From Diphasiastrum complanatum (Eukaryota > Streptophyta > Lycopodiopsida > Lycopodiales > Lycopodiaceae), in assembly GCA_029204225.1 (NCBI GenBank), contig CM055111.1, positions 21,789,805-21,853,804 on the forward strand: a DNA stretch of 64,000 nucleotides. Direction: 5' to 3'. This document shows, in pieces, positions 1 through 10,521 of the stretch. A program made the position numbers and the translations under genes. The stretch's first letter is position 1; each line of letters starts with the position of its first letter. The notes below the pieces were generated by a model. The model saw only the letters and a list, made by a program, of their open reading frames with translations, did no database searches and had not been told where the DNA came from.

Positions 1-172
1 GCTTTCTAATGGGCTCCTTGGAAGCGGCGTTTACTTCACGATTTCTTTGAATGTTGCAGCATGATCTAGAGATAATTTTTCCTCGATGCAAACGTGAGCT
101 ATGTTTTTGACCACCAACTTTGGATATGCTCCAGCTGTAGTTTCACCACCAGCTCCATCCAGTTGTTGACAT
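1..172 (-). pseudogene. Pyruvate kinase fragment (module A1)
   Basis: Read on the minus strand, this shows a run typical of plant cytosolic pyruvate kinase: GETTAGAYPKLVV, then a segment like ICIE-SLD-A-FKE, then after a stop TPLPRSPLESLAS at the window edge. The first motif corresponds to the family's SGETAAGAYP region, but the DGVMLS part just before it is missing. The fragment is truncated at position 1 and carries an in-frame stop after FKEIVK. It lies antisense to the protease pseudogene that follows and is the same fragment as at 27,056 and 43,085. The family assignment rests on motif recognition; there is no promoter or full domain, so it is a relic. Confidence 0.75.
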
Positions 173-192
173 TCTTTACGCTTCACCCTTAG

Positions 193-211
193 ATGTGTGT
201 GTGTGTGTGTC

Positions 212-242
<31 letters not shown>

Positions 243-243
243 G
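193..243. repeat. (TG)n(GA)n compound microsatellite
   Basis: A TG run with one C interruption passes directly into a GA run. The same locus in module A3 (27,370-27,443) is longer, and in A4 (near 43,065) it is almost absent, so it marks divergence between module copies. Confidence 0.95.
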
Positions 244-1192
244 CTCGTTGTACTGGTACAAATACCTTAAAATGAAGCATGAAAGGGAGGGTCAGTTTCA
301 ATTTTGCTTTTCACAATCTATCCATTCATGCGTTGACTAAAACTTTTGCTTTTGCTTATGGTTCATGCAAACAAAAATAGCTTTTGCAATCCTTATGGCT
401 CATGCATTGTTTGTGTGACTTCGTTCTAATTTTTATATGGCAATACTAGATGCATGTTTCTTTAGCACTCAACAAAGGTTTTCCCCTCAAAAATTAAGGC
501 CACCATCACATAATATCCGTTAATAATACCTTTTCTCAAAACTCCATTGAGTGACCTCAACGCCAAAAACACCAATTTGCTATAACAGCAAAAACATAAA
601 AAGGAGCTTTATGCGGGTACAGTCCCCGCTCGAGTTCAAAGGAGGTTCCCGCTCGTTTTACTCTAAACCTAAAAGAAATGCTAGATATTTTTACTATATC
701 TATGGGTGTGCATTCCATACTTGCTGTTACTTGTCATTTTTCTTCTGTTTCTGCGAAGATATCCCCAGCACGGCAGCGATCGAACAAACGAGTCGCTTGA
801 AGCAAGTTCCCACCACGTCTCCATCTTGCAAATCGTGGCGGTGGCAGCGCGCACATGTTAGCTAGCTCCTCGACGGCTCGCTACGATCATCGTCATCTTA
901 TTCTTCTTCTTCGTTTTTGAGTGATCAGCTGCAAGTATGTATCAACCCATATCTCATTTTCATGTTACGGTGTAATATTTGGATTTCGAGTATTGTTGTA
1001 GTCATGCATTTAGTTCCATTATCAACTTGAGGTCGTGTAGCTTGGGATGTTCCTCTTTCTTTTCAGTTGTCTTTGCAGGTTTTTCGGCTCCGTCTGGTTG
1101 CTTCTATCTCATGCTTTCCTCCTTTCGAATGATGTGCATAAAGCATACTAATACGTACTAGTACACAGTCTGATAGAGTTATATTACACTGT
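244..1192 (+). other. Protease module 5' flank and leader (A1)
   Basis: No convincing coding sequence. The stretch is nearly identical to 27,444-28,395 upstream of the A3 protease pseudogene and, inverted, to 42,170-43,060. It contains a C/T-rich stretch near 890-920 and a possible intron end (CTTTGCAG) near 1,072-1,079. It is probably promoter, 5' UTR or intron of the ancestral protease gene, carried along in each duplication. Short ORFs here recur only because the DNA is duplicated. Confidence 0.5.
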
Positions 1193-1474
1193 ATGTGCTT
1201 TTTTATTCGCTCGTCGACCCTGTCTGCTGATTCTGGCATAAAAATTCCTGGATTCTCAATCCTTTTGGAAGGAGATGTCCTCTTTCAGCCCCCAGCAGAG
1301 AATTACCTTATTGACACAGCTCTTGATGTGAAGTGCATTGCAATGCAAGGAGTCGATTCACCTCTTGGATCAAACACAATAGGAAACTTGCTCCAGCAGA
1401 ATTTCCATGTAGAGTATGATAGATCAAGAGCCCGACTGGGGTTTGTGTCGGCAAACTGCTCCTCATCATCGTAG
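1193..1474 (+). pseudogene. Aspartic protease 3' end, internally deleted (A1)
   Basis: From about 1,219 this reads the C-terminal part of a nepenthesin-like A1 aspartic protease: SADSGIKIPGFSILL, then PPAENYLID, CIAMQG, GNLLQQNFHVEYD and RLGFVSANC. The 5' leader is joined directly to the 3' end. Compared with A3 and A2, everything between about 28,425 and the C-terminal region is missing, including both catalytic Asp motifs. The junction shows the shared hexamer TCTGCT. It cannot encode an active protease. The C-terminal pattern, including the conserved Cys near the end, supports the family call. Confidence 0.85.
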
Positions 1475-1935
1475 CCATGATCAACCACTCCATACTTCTC
1501 AGGCATTATTTTCCAATGCATTGGGATACACTTCAAAATTACATGAAGCTAGTTTTAGAGACACGTTTACGTTCTTTTAGAGGATGTTAACTACTGCTGA
1601 GCATGATTTGCTGGAATTGATTCATAAAGATGAAACTCTCAAATTACTTCGAAGCGGGAAGGTAGGAGATTCTTTCTAAGATGTTCGATTCCGAAAAAGA
1701 TCTCCATGTATGTTTTCTGTATGAAGCAAGCTAGTTATCCTTTACTTCAGCTGGCTTTTGGGTCATTCACAGTTAGCTTGACTTGTGTGGTAGACGATTT
1801 CAAAGGTGTAAGCAGTGCTTGGAAAACCTTTTGGATATTGCCTCCAAAATCTGCAGTTTTTGCAGGATTTCTAGTGTTTATCTGAACTTATTGACTTCAA
1901 GTCGTGCAACTCATGGCTCTTTCCTTATTCTTAGG
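1475..1935 (+). other. Protease 3' flank (A1)
   Basis: Non-coding sequence matching the 3' flank of the other protease copies (4,829-5,293; 30,455-30,910; inverted 40,690-41,110). It ends abruptly where copia-1 leader sequence begins near 1,933. No gene is seen. Confidence 0.6.
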
Positions 1936-2381
1936 CAATCTATATGCAATCTATTAGCCACCACTTAGGCTGATTTAATGATCCAAAACTCTGCCAAATC
2001 TAGTACGTGAAATCAAAAATCGAAATTGATCAAGTTTATAGACCTATATAGGGTTTTGATCTACAAAAGATCCAATCTACAAAAGCAAAAAACTCGATTT
2101 TGGTGTAGAATCCCCTCTAGCATGCTCTAGACTTGATATCTTTATCAAATCATTGATAGATCTGATTTCCTCCTTCATAACCTGAAACACAAGCTCTGAT
2201 ACCATGTGAAAGTTTTCATATCATTAAGATCCAATCAACTTGAAAGTTCTTTGGTTAGAAAGAGAAATACACTACCAATCCCACCAATGTAGAAAAATCA
2301 ACATCTACACACAATATGAGATGCAAACACTAATAGAACTTGATCAAACTTGAATGAAATGATAAAGTACTATTGCTATTC
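1936..2381 (-). mobile_element. Copia-1 remnant: leader, PBS and partial LTR
   Basis: Minus-strand copia-1 sequence equivalent to 6,493-6,930. The primer-binding site TGGTATCAGAGC, complementary to initiator Met-tRNA, lies at 2,193-2,204. The LTR edge (TGTGAAAG on the plus strand) starts at 2,205 and only about 177 bases of LTR remain. The gag gene is absent. The LTR is cut at 2,381, followed by about 19 bases of unmatched sequence and then inverted protease DNA. This is a recombination scar, not an element. Confidence 0.8.
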
Positions 2382-2400
2382 TTTGTATTGTGATTTACAG

Positions 2401-3956
2401 GTTCATCCGTGCAGAGTCTGACCTTCATTGCTTAAGCCGCATCCAAACGTGATGTTGCTGATCTTCAAACGCTCGCCAGAGCTAGATATCATTGTGACCG
2501 TCTCAGATGCTAGAAAGCCACTAGTAGAAGATCCATCATTGTACTCGTACGTGTATTGGCAGCTTGTTGGAAACCTGGAACTGCAGGAATCGTGTGGTGG
2601 TGCTGGAACAAGAAAGCACTGTTTGGCAGAGCAAGAAACTGATGAGAAAGATTGGGATAGTAGATAGGATTGGATTGCGAATAACATTTACTGCAAGGGT
2701 AGCATTGAATCCAGATTAGATCACTGCCAGTATCCGCGATCAGGGAATATTTCCTCGCTGGCGTTCCCATGTAGAAATCTACAAAATACTGACCTGAGCC
2801 TAGTGTTGCCCCCGAACTAATTCTGTTGTTTGCGCTCTCTGATGCAAATTTCTCGTGGGCAACATCTGCGGCTTTGTGTTTTCTACTCACTGAATTCGGT
2901 GAGGCAAAGTGGCCACTCTGGGGGATCCCAGTAATCCATGAGCTGAGCTTGTATCCTCTCAATCTGACAGTATCTAACTCCAGCAACTCTTTAAGAATGC
3001 TGATTTTAACAGATTCAGTCCTGGACTGTGGAGACAGCAGAGAAGTTCGGTGGACTAGCTTCAAGGGTATTCCTGTTCTAATTTCATTTGCTCCTCCCTG
3101 CAGCTCCGTCTCCCTTATACCTGTTTCCAACAATTGCCCTTCGAGAATTTTCGGCGAATTGGCTGGAAGAATTGCTGTTTGGTCCCAAGAATCTGAGACA
3201 TAATCTGGGACCCGTCGGGAATGGATGATCGTTGGCTTGTGTGAGAGAAAGATGTTGTGGCACCCGAAAGGTCGAAGGTAATGGCGGAAGAAAGAATGAA
3301 ATGAATAACAAAGTTGAACCTTCTGTTCGTGGTTCTCAGAACGAAAGCCATATTTTTCTTGCAGCTGCAATCCAATTTTATACTTGCTTAGCTCTACTTT
3401 CGCATTTGGCTTCACATAAACATTTGAATAGTATATTTCAGATCAAGTACTTGTTGCATTGAGTTATAAAAAGTAGTCGTAAAACATGAGCTATGCTTTG
3501 CCAAAAACATGAAAGAATCGGCTCAAGTATAAGCCAGCGAATTACTGAATGCTGATACCCACTATGCTGGAAAAGCAAGGAAGATAGATATCAGAATTCG
3601 TACACCAATAACCAGAAATGAAATCTTGAAATAAGGACTATGCTTCAGATACTCTATCCAAATGCAGGCAGAGATGATAAGCGATTGAGCAAAGATATCC
3701 TCAGGCAGTGCAAGGGGTGAATGGCAGGACAATAAGGCACTGTTTTCGTCATCAAGTGTCAACGAAAACAAGCAGACAGGGTCGACGAGCGAATAAAAAA
3801 GCACATACAGTGTAATATAACTCTATCATACTGTGTGTACTAGTACGTATTAGTATGTTTTATGCACATCATTCGAAAGGAGGAAAGCATGAGATAGAAG
3901 CAACCAGACGGAGCCGAAAAACCTGCAAAGACAACTGAAAAGAAAGAGGAACATCC
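2401..3956 (-). pseudogene. Aspartic protease 5' half, inverted (A2)
   Basis: The minus strand matches A3 positions from about 29,800 back to 28,243. It includes the signal-peptide-like N terminus (MAFVLRTTNRRFNFVIHF), the pro-region, the substrate-binding start GSGQYFVDFYMGTP, and catalytic motif 1, DTGSDLIWIQC. An 8-base deletion relative to A3, after the codons for SSIPDG, shifts the frame. A second frameshift, after the NPIYYPN motif and also present in A3, moves the Cys-rich nepenthesin insertion (SFSSVSCSAKQC) to another frame. This half points away from its own C-terminal half, so no full protein can be made. Confidence 0.85.
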
Positions 3957-4828
3957 CACCCAGGTTTCCAACAAGCTGCCAATACACGTACGAGTACAAT
4001 GATGGATCTTCTACTAGTGGCTTTCTAGCATCTGAGACGGTCACAATGATATCTAGCTCTGGCGAGCGTTTGAAGATCAGCAACATCACGTTTGGATGCG
4101 GCTTAAGCAATGAAGGTCAGACTCTGCACGGATCTAACGGCGTCCTTGGTCTTGGGCAGGGGCCTGCCTCTTTTGCATCTCAGTTAGGAGATCTCTACGG
4201 AAGCATATTTTCCTATCGTCTTGTGGACTATCTGAAAGCCACTACAGATACTAGTCTGCTTGTGTTTGGAGATGCCAAGATTTCGCAATCTTTGAGGAAT
4301 GCTATCCAATACACTCCACTTTTGAAGAATTCATTTGCAGAAACGTATTACTATGTGGGCATCAAGCATGTTTGTTTGAATGGACGAGTTCTGCCTATCC
4401 CTTCAAAATTATGGCAGATTGACTCTGCCGGCTATGGTGGCACCATTGTTGATTCTGGCACGACACTCACATATTTCAGAAAAGCGGCTTATTCACTTAT
4501 TGTTGCTGCATTTAAAGGAGCCATAACTATGCCTAGAGTAGCACCCATTCAAGGCCTTGATCTCTGCTTCAACGTTTCTGCTGATTCTGGCATAAAAATT
4601 CCTGAATTCTCAATCCTTTTGGAAGGAGATGTCCTCTTTCAGCCCCCAGCAGAGAATTACCTTATTGACACAGCTCTTGATGTGAAGTGCATTGCAATGC
4701 AAGGAGTCGATTCACCTCTTGGATCAAACACAATAGGAAACTTGCTCCAGCAGAATTTCCATGTAGAGTATGATAGATCAAGAGCCCGAATGGGGTTTGT
4801 GTCGGCAAACTGCTCCTCATCATCGTAG
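3957..4828 (+). pseudogene. Aspartic protease 3' half with second Asp motif (A2)
   Basis: Continuous coding from the Cys-rich region to the C terminus of a nepenthesin-like A1 protease; the longest open part is 4,046-4,828. Visible motifs are NITFGCG, GVLGLGQGPASFASQL, catalytic motif 2 IVDSGTT (Asp codon 4,451-4,453), and C-terminal GNLLQQNFHVEYD and MGFVSANC. The usual SYCLV is SYRLV here, losing a Cys normally in a disulfide. The first catalytic Asp lies on the opposite strand in the inverted half. This is the best-preserved C-terminal half among the forward copies. The first ~172 bases duplicate, in inverted orientation, the start of the previous feature. Confidence 0.88.
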
Positions 4829-5293
4829 CCATGATCAACCACTCCATACTTCTCAGGCATTATTTTCCAATGCATTGGGATACACTTCAAAATTACATGA
4901 AGCTAGTTTTAGAGACACGTTTACGTTCTTTTAGAGGATGTTAACTACTGCTGAGCATGATTTGCTGGAATTGATTCATAAAGATGCCAATAAAACTCTC
5001 AAATTACTTCGAAGCGGGAAGGTAGGAGATTCTTTCTAAGATGTTCAATTCCGAAAAAGATCTCCATGTATGTTTTCTGTATGAAGCAAGCTAGTTATCC
5101 TTTACTTCAGCTGGCTTTTGGGTCATTCACAGTTAGCTTGACTTGTGTGGTAGACGATTTCAAAGGTGTAAGCAGTGCTTGGAAAACCTTTTGGATATTG
5201 CCTCCAAAATCTGCAGTTTTTGCAGGATTTCTAGTTTTTATCTGAACTTATTGACTTCAAGTCGTGCAACTCATGGCTCTTTCCTTATTCTTG
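4829..5293 (+). other. Protease 3' flank (A2)
   Basis: Non-coding; the same sequence as 1,475-1,935 and 30,455-30,910, with a few small differences such as an extra CAATAA near 4,988. It abuts the copia-1-linked segment near 5,293. Confidence 0.55.
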
Positions 5294-5618
5294 AAACAAG
5301 AGAGTTTGCTATTGAATACTGCAAGAAAAAGTTTAACAAATAAAATCGAACTACCTTGGCAGCAATTCTAGCTAAATGTAAAATATAGAATGTGTGAACT
5401 CTCAAAAGTTCACAAAAACAACAAATTTCATACACCTTTCCCTTTCGCCCTCTTGAGCTATGACCAATTTTCAAAATGCATTTATACACCCTTATTCTCA
5501 ATTTTTGCATGTAGCCTTTAGCCTCATATGTAGACAGTTTTAGCTTTGTCCTAATAGCAATAAGCCATTGTGAGTATTTGTTAAAAGCTGAGTTGTAGCC
5601 TCTAGGTGACACTAGCAT
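5271..5618 (-). other. Unidentified ORF attached to copia-1 gag
   Basis: An open frame of 115 codons, basic and rich in hydrophobic residues, lying just downstream of the truncated copia-1 gag in the same orientation. I recognise no domain. It recurs as 120 codons at 30,877-31,239 and 40,326-40,688, but all copies are recent duplicates, so persistence is not evidence of selection. The far end reads TTTTTCTTGCAG, like a splice acceptor, so this may be an intron or a captured fragment. Confidence 0.3.
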
Positions 5619-5643
5619 TATAATGGGTTTCTAGGTTATATTT

Positions 5644-6148
5644 TTAGTCTTGAAGATCCATCACACGTGGCAAAGTCTTTTGAATAGCAATATTTTGAAC
5701 AATGTTAGCATGAGCATCCAACAAGCCCTTAAAAACCACTTGAATAAGCTCTCCTTCCTTAATGCTTTCATCAATGCAATCCAACTCATCATTCAATGCT
5801 TTCATCCTCAACACAAAAGTACTTGGACTTTCATCATTCTTTTGCAGTAGACTTGGATTCAAAACGCTTCTTCAAAAAATCCTAAGCTTCCAAAGATGAT
5901 GTGCAGTTACCAACTTCTTTGAAAAGCTCTTTGGTAACATTCATCTTTATCATGTGTAGAGCCTTCTTGGCCCTCTTGTCATACCTCACTTGATCTTGTT
6001 GTGTTGTTGGTCTCTCCTCCAAACCTACAACAATATCCAAAACATCATTCATCTCAAGAAGTGACTCCATCCTCACTTTCCACAATGAATACTTACTTGA
6101 GGTAAGCCTATCATTGGCTTCCAACATGACTCCAATTGAGGTTGCCAT
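5644..6148 (-). pseudogene. gag: Copia-1 gag (truncated)
   Basis: Starts MATSIGVMLEANDRLTSS at 6,148 and continues with a pattern typical of plant copia gag (UBN2/DUF4219 type): YSLWKVRMESLL, ALHMIKMNVTKEL, then after a stop and frameshift near 5,870-5,882 SPSTFVLRMKALNDEL and LPRVMDLQD. It ends there; the CCHC zinc knuckle and all of pol are missing. Gag would assemble the virus-like particle. In the other two copies the same break separates the two halves, so it predates duplication. The upstream leader runs 6,149-6,738. Confidence 0.82.
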
Positions 6149-6738
6149 GTAGCAATGACCTGATCTTCTTTTTCAACCTGTTTCAATGCACAAAGCACTC
6201 CTTTGAACAACAACAAATGCTTTCAAAAGGAATCATCAAGATTTTTAACTATCTCAAAAATTCTCTTCTAGCACTTATACCAAGCAAATCAACACATAGA
6301 ATCATGGAATCTTGATCAACCTATGATCTATTCTCAATCTAATGACTTTTGCCACTTCCTAAGATTGAAACACACTCAAATGAAGTCCAACAACCTCACT
6401 ATCTAGAGATCCAATCAAAATTAAGGTTTTTACAAAATAACAAAAGATTGATTATTTCAAATCTACATGCAAATGTTGAAAATTTGATTATGCAATCTAT
6501 TAGCCACCACTTAGGCTGATTTAATGATCCAAAACTCTGCCAAATCTAGTACGTGGAATCAAAAATCGAAATTGATCAAGTTTATAGACCTATATAGGGT
6601 TTTGATCTACAAAAGATCCAATCTACAAAAGCAAAAAACTCGATTTTGGTGTAGAATCCCCTCTAGCATGCCCTAGACTTGATATCTTTATCAAATCATT
6701 GATAGATCTGATTTCCTCCTTCATAACCTAAAACACAA
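6149..6738 (-). other. Copia-1 5' leader
   Basis: Non-coding stretch between PBS and gag on the minus strand, as expected for a retrotransposon leader. Nearly identical copies lie at 31,770-32,359 and, inverted, 39,206-39,795. Confidence 0.65.
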
Positions 6739-6750
6739 GCTCTGATACCA
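6739..6750 (-). promoter_or_regulatory. Copia-1 primer-binding site
   Basis: The minus strand reads TGGTATCAGAGC directly after the LTR end. This is the classical plant copia PBS, complementary to the 3' end of initiator Met-tRNA, where minus-strand cDNA synthesis starts. Confidence 0.92.
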
Positions 6751-7395
6751 TGTGAAAGTTTTCAGATCATTAAGATGCAATCAACTTGAAAGCTCTTTGG
6801 TTAGAAAGAGAAATACACTACCAATCTCACCAATGTAGAAAAATCAACATCTACACACAATATGAGATGCAAACACTAATAGAACTTGATCAAACTTGAA
6901 TGAAATGATAAAGTACTATTGCTATCCTTAAAAAACCAGAAGCTACTGTATTTCACACATGTGGATCCGAAAAGAGCAATTATAGATCATTCTACACATA
7001 AACTTCCATGCAATCACAAGTATAGTGCACCAATGGATGGTAGAACCCAAGAGAACCATGTATAAGCATGAAATGAGATAGATCAGAGAGAAGATCGCTC
7101 TATCCACGAGTTACATCATTTTATAACAAGTCCAAACCCTATTTGGCCACTTGGCTTTCCCTCCAAAATGCTAACCCTATATTTTTGGGTCTAGATTCAA
7201 TGTACTCAAACTTCAAATTTGAATCTACTCAAACTCGCCTTCTAACTTTCCCACACTTTCAAAAAGTGTTTATTCAAATGATATTTTGACTAATGAACTT
7301 TGAAAGTCAATCTCTAAGTCTAAAAACAAAGTTGGCCTCAATATGCCAAATATGGAAATATAGCAAATATAATGAAACTAGTTGAATCTTTCACA
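6751..7395 (-). repeat. Copia-1 LTR, 645 bp
   Basis: Bounded by TGTGAAAG at one end and CTTTCACA at the other, and directly followed by the PBS, so both ends are well defined. A TATAAAA box on the minus strand at 7,119-7,125 would serve as the LTR promoter. A near-identical full LTR lies at 38,548-39,193. It interrupts a Helitron ORF at 7,395/7,396. No partner LTR in the same orientation is present to show a target-site duplication. Confidence 0.9.
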
Positions 7396-9413
7396 GTTTC
7401 TGACATCAAAAGTGAGTATATATTTTTCTGCTCAATTGTCAATGAAATGTTTTCAAAATATTCAAATTCATACAAAACACCCAATGCATCCTTGGTATCT
7501 TTTGCCAAAGCTGTCACGTTGTTGTCGTCTGCTTCTTCAGATACAACTTGGAATGGTGGGCCATGACAAAATGATTTGTATTGCAGTAGAATGTTCATGA
7601 TCTGCTGTTGTTGCTCATCTTGAAGCATTTGTTTGTTTGTATAATCCTCAACATGGCATTCAATATCTCTTTCATTTAAAATGATATCACGTAGTAGGCA
7701 TTCTGTGTAATACGAGCCATCCGTGTTGACAAAGCTCAAAAGCTCTCTCTTTTTTCGAAACTCGCATCTTTCTAACAATATATTAAAAAAAAATCCTTCA
7801 ATTTGATATGCTGGATGATAATTTGTGAATTTGACTATTCTTTTGTTCTTGTATAGATAGTATCCTATCTGATCAATATGTAGTTCTTTTTCAAGAGACC
7901 TTTTCTTTTTAGTCACAATGAATTGACACCAATAGTTACATAAACTAGTGGTTTCGAGGACTTCAGGCCTATACGTGTAGATATCGATTGGATGTACTAG
8001 GATTGTGTTGTTAAAACTAACAAATTTGCGATGTAATTCTGGTGGAGAGCTGTTGATGTATTGGATTGCTTCACTTCTCTTGATGATAGAGATTTGCAAA
8101 CACATGAAACTAATTTCTGGTAATGACATTGGTTTTTCGTTTGAATGGTTCAATTCTATTCTTTTGGCATCAGCTGCATTCAAATTCAATGGTCCTATAT
8201 CATCGCATATTTTAAAACATAGTATGACCAACCCGTGTTTGTGATTCATTGTAGATTCATTTGGCTTGCCATAGCAGAAGCACTGTTGGATGGTAGGGCA
8301 CCACATTCCGATCTTCATACCTTGGTTGAAAATATTTCCATCGTTCGGTTTTCATGTCCAGCTCAGTGCAAGACACACATGTCTCGAATGGGAATCCATA
8401 TTTACAAATCTTTGCATTTTGGGGGCTAATTTGTATTGTGCACGCAGATCGATAGTGGTGTATCTATTTTCACACAACAAGCTCGTAGAGCTATTTTTGA
8501 GTTAGGTCCAACAAAATTTCAAATTTTTTGTTGACCGAGTCGTATTTGGCAGAATGAATACACTGATTTCATTTCCAATTCTTGTCACATCTTCTCTTTT
8601 GACCCATAACATGACATGCACATGTACATAGTCCTGGTTTTGGAATTCATAGAGTAGCATGTAATGTGTGACATGGCCTAGAATCGATTTTTTGGAAAGA
8701 ATGAATGTTTTCATAAATAAGTCCAGTTTCTTAACGAAAAGCATTGAACATCCATTTAGGCAATTTCTCCAATCGAAATTGTTCTTATATTTTCTCACAA
8801 GTGCTTCTATTTTTGCAATTTTTGCCCGTTGCATCTTAATAGTTTCATTGCTTGTCAATGTTAGAAAGAAATATGGCAAACCCCAATATGTCACCATTGC
8901 TAGCAAATATTTGAGATTCCGTCTATGCCATGATGGTGTTCCAAAGATTGCACGTGGCAAAGTAAATTTCAAAACATTTTCAAAAATTTGTTCTTCATTT
9001 GCGTGGGGATGTTTTGTGACAAAATCAATTATGTCTGTTTGCAACACAATAGATGGCACTTTTGTTGTGATCAGAATGGCTTGTCTAATTTAGTACATGA
9101 CAAGCAAATATGGAGGGAATAATGTAAATGGTAAGAATAGATTGGCAACTCTCATTTTTATGTAATCTATGTAATGTATTTTGCCATTGTAATATCCATG
9201 CCCAAATGGAAACAAGAATGGAAAGATTGCACTTTCTAAAGTGATAAACAATTTTCTTTCAGTTATTACTGGCAAGCTGGATATGTTAGTTTTGAATATT
9301 GAAGTCTCATTTCTTTCATGCACTGAATTCCTTAATTGTAAATTTGAATATGTACATATGTCATTTTTTTTAATATCATGTGTTTTGCTACAAGGCGTTA
9401 TGTCCTTTAGCAA
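7396..9413 (-). pseudogene. Helitron Rep protein (HUH nuclease), broken
   Basis: Reading down the minus strand: FPFLFPFGHG and a LFLPFTLFP segment (9,090-9,413) typical of the Helitron-like N-terminal domain; then WGLPYFFLTLT and the HUH motif in HVHVMLW (HUH at 8,616-8,624); then the Tyr motif YYVLKY at 8,207-8,224, in a different frame from the following ORF; then a linker region (SEAIQYINSSPPELHR, CLLRDIILNE). Just before 7,396 it reads LTIEQKNIYSLL, like the start of the Pif1-type helicase domain. The helicase itself is gone because the copia-1 LTR begins there. Rep would nick and join single-stranded DNA in rolling-circle transposition. At least three frame breaks make it inactive. Confidence 0.8.
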
Positions 9414-10521
9414 TATGTACTATCTTTCGCTTTCTGCTAAAGTATGATATGGTGAGTTTTGCTTTACACTAATTGCAATTATTGCACATACGACAATAAC
9501 ATGAAGCAGTTATCATGTGTTATCCAATGTCTAAAAACATATTAAAAAATAGCAAACCTATTTACAAGGAAAATATAATAGTTTATGAGCTAGCAAATTG
9601 AAAAATTATTGACTATAAAACAATGATTGTACAATACATCTATTAGCATCAATTTAATGAAGCAAGTTCTATAACATTGCATTTTTCAGTACTATAAGCA
9701 TTTGCTAGAAAAAGTTAGCAGCTAAAGTGCTAATTTTCTAATCAACTACGATATGGTGCAACAAGAGGCAATGATTTTCTTATGAAGATTATAAAGTGGG
9801 AGATCTACGGGTCTCTCAAATCTATGATGCTATATGACATTTGAATTGGCTAATTGTACACACGATTTTAGTTTGTATCTCTACAAGCTATTGAAGCACG
9901 TGAATTTTTACAATTGAGTGATTATAGATAGTTAAAAAACAAGATAGGCAAGTAAAGATGGACCAGGGAAAAAAAACCCAACTATTTAGATACATCCTAT
10001 TGTTTGTTTTTTCTGGGTCTTTCTGGACTTGTTTTCATTTTTTTATGAGAATTCCATTTCAGGTAGCTCCTTTGTCATTGTGATTGAGTGTATGAAGGTG
10101 AACATGCAAATAGTTAAGGCCATTTTGTGCAAAGTTGATGATTGCTTTTCAAAGCATGAACTATACAACTGATCCAGGCACATGCAATCGCATCTTTGTA
10201 TGCTATTTAAGGAGGTGAATTTTGACAATTGAGTCACGCAAATTAAGAACCACATCAACATGACATCTCAAATATGGATCTAAAATCAATCTTTAATTAG
10301 AAAGTGGTTGTTTTCAAAGAAATAAAGAAAAAAAAAATGGTTCTAAAAACATCGATACAATATTTGGTATCTTTCAATTTTGTTACCAAGTCTTGAAAAA
10401 GTTAGTTGCGATAGATTTGGATAGCTATGATAGGATATGGAATCCTTGCTGACTCCACTATTAATCTAACGTCAAACTTTGGCCTGAAAATGATTGTTTT
10501 GAAAAATATAAAATAAAAATA
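9414..10521 (-). mobile_element. Helitron upstream region, non-coding
   Basis: Lies 5' of the Rep ORFs on the minus strand and matches 35,463-36,567 inverted. It is very AT-rich. A repeated phrase of about 40 bases, with a core like TGAATTTT-ACAATTGAGT, occurs near 9,891-9,932 and 10,200-10,238. I could not define the Helitron 5' TC end. The match to the other arm stops at 10,521. Confidence 0.5.

Larger units (their letters stand above)
4079..10521 (+). repeat. Arm I of a 6.4-kb inverted repeat
   Basis: Pairs with 35,463-41,867. The arm spans the protease C-terminal half, copia-1 and the Helitron. Differences are mostly single bases plus small indels. Confidence 0.88.

Noticed and set aside
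1303-1536. 77-codon minus-strand ORF, repeated at 4,657, 30,283 and 41,049
   Set aside because: It is antisense to the protease C-terminus and is conserved only because the protease segment is duplicated.
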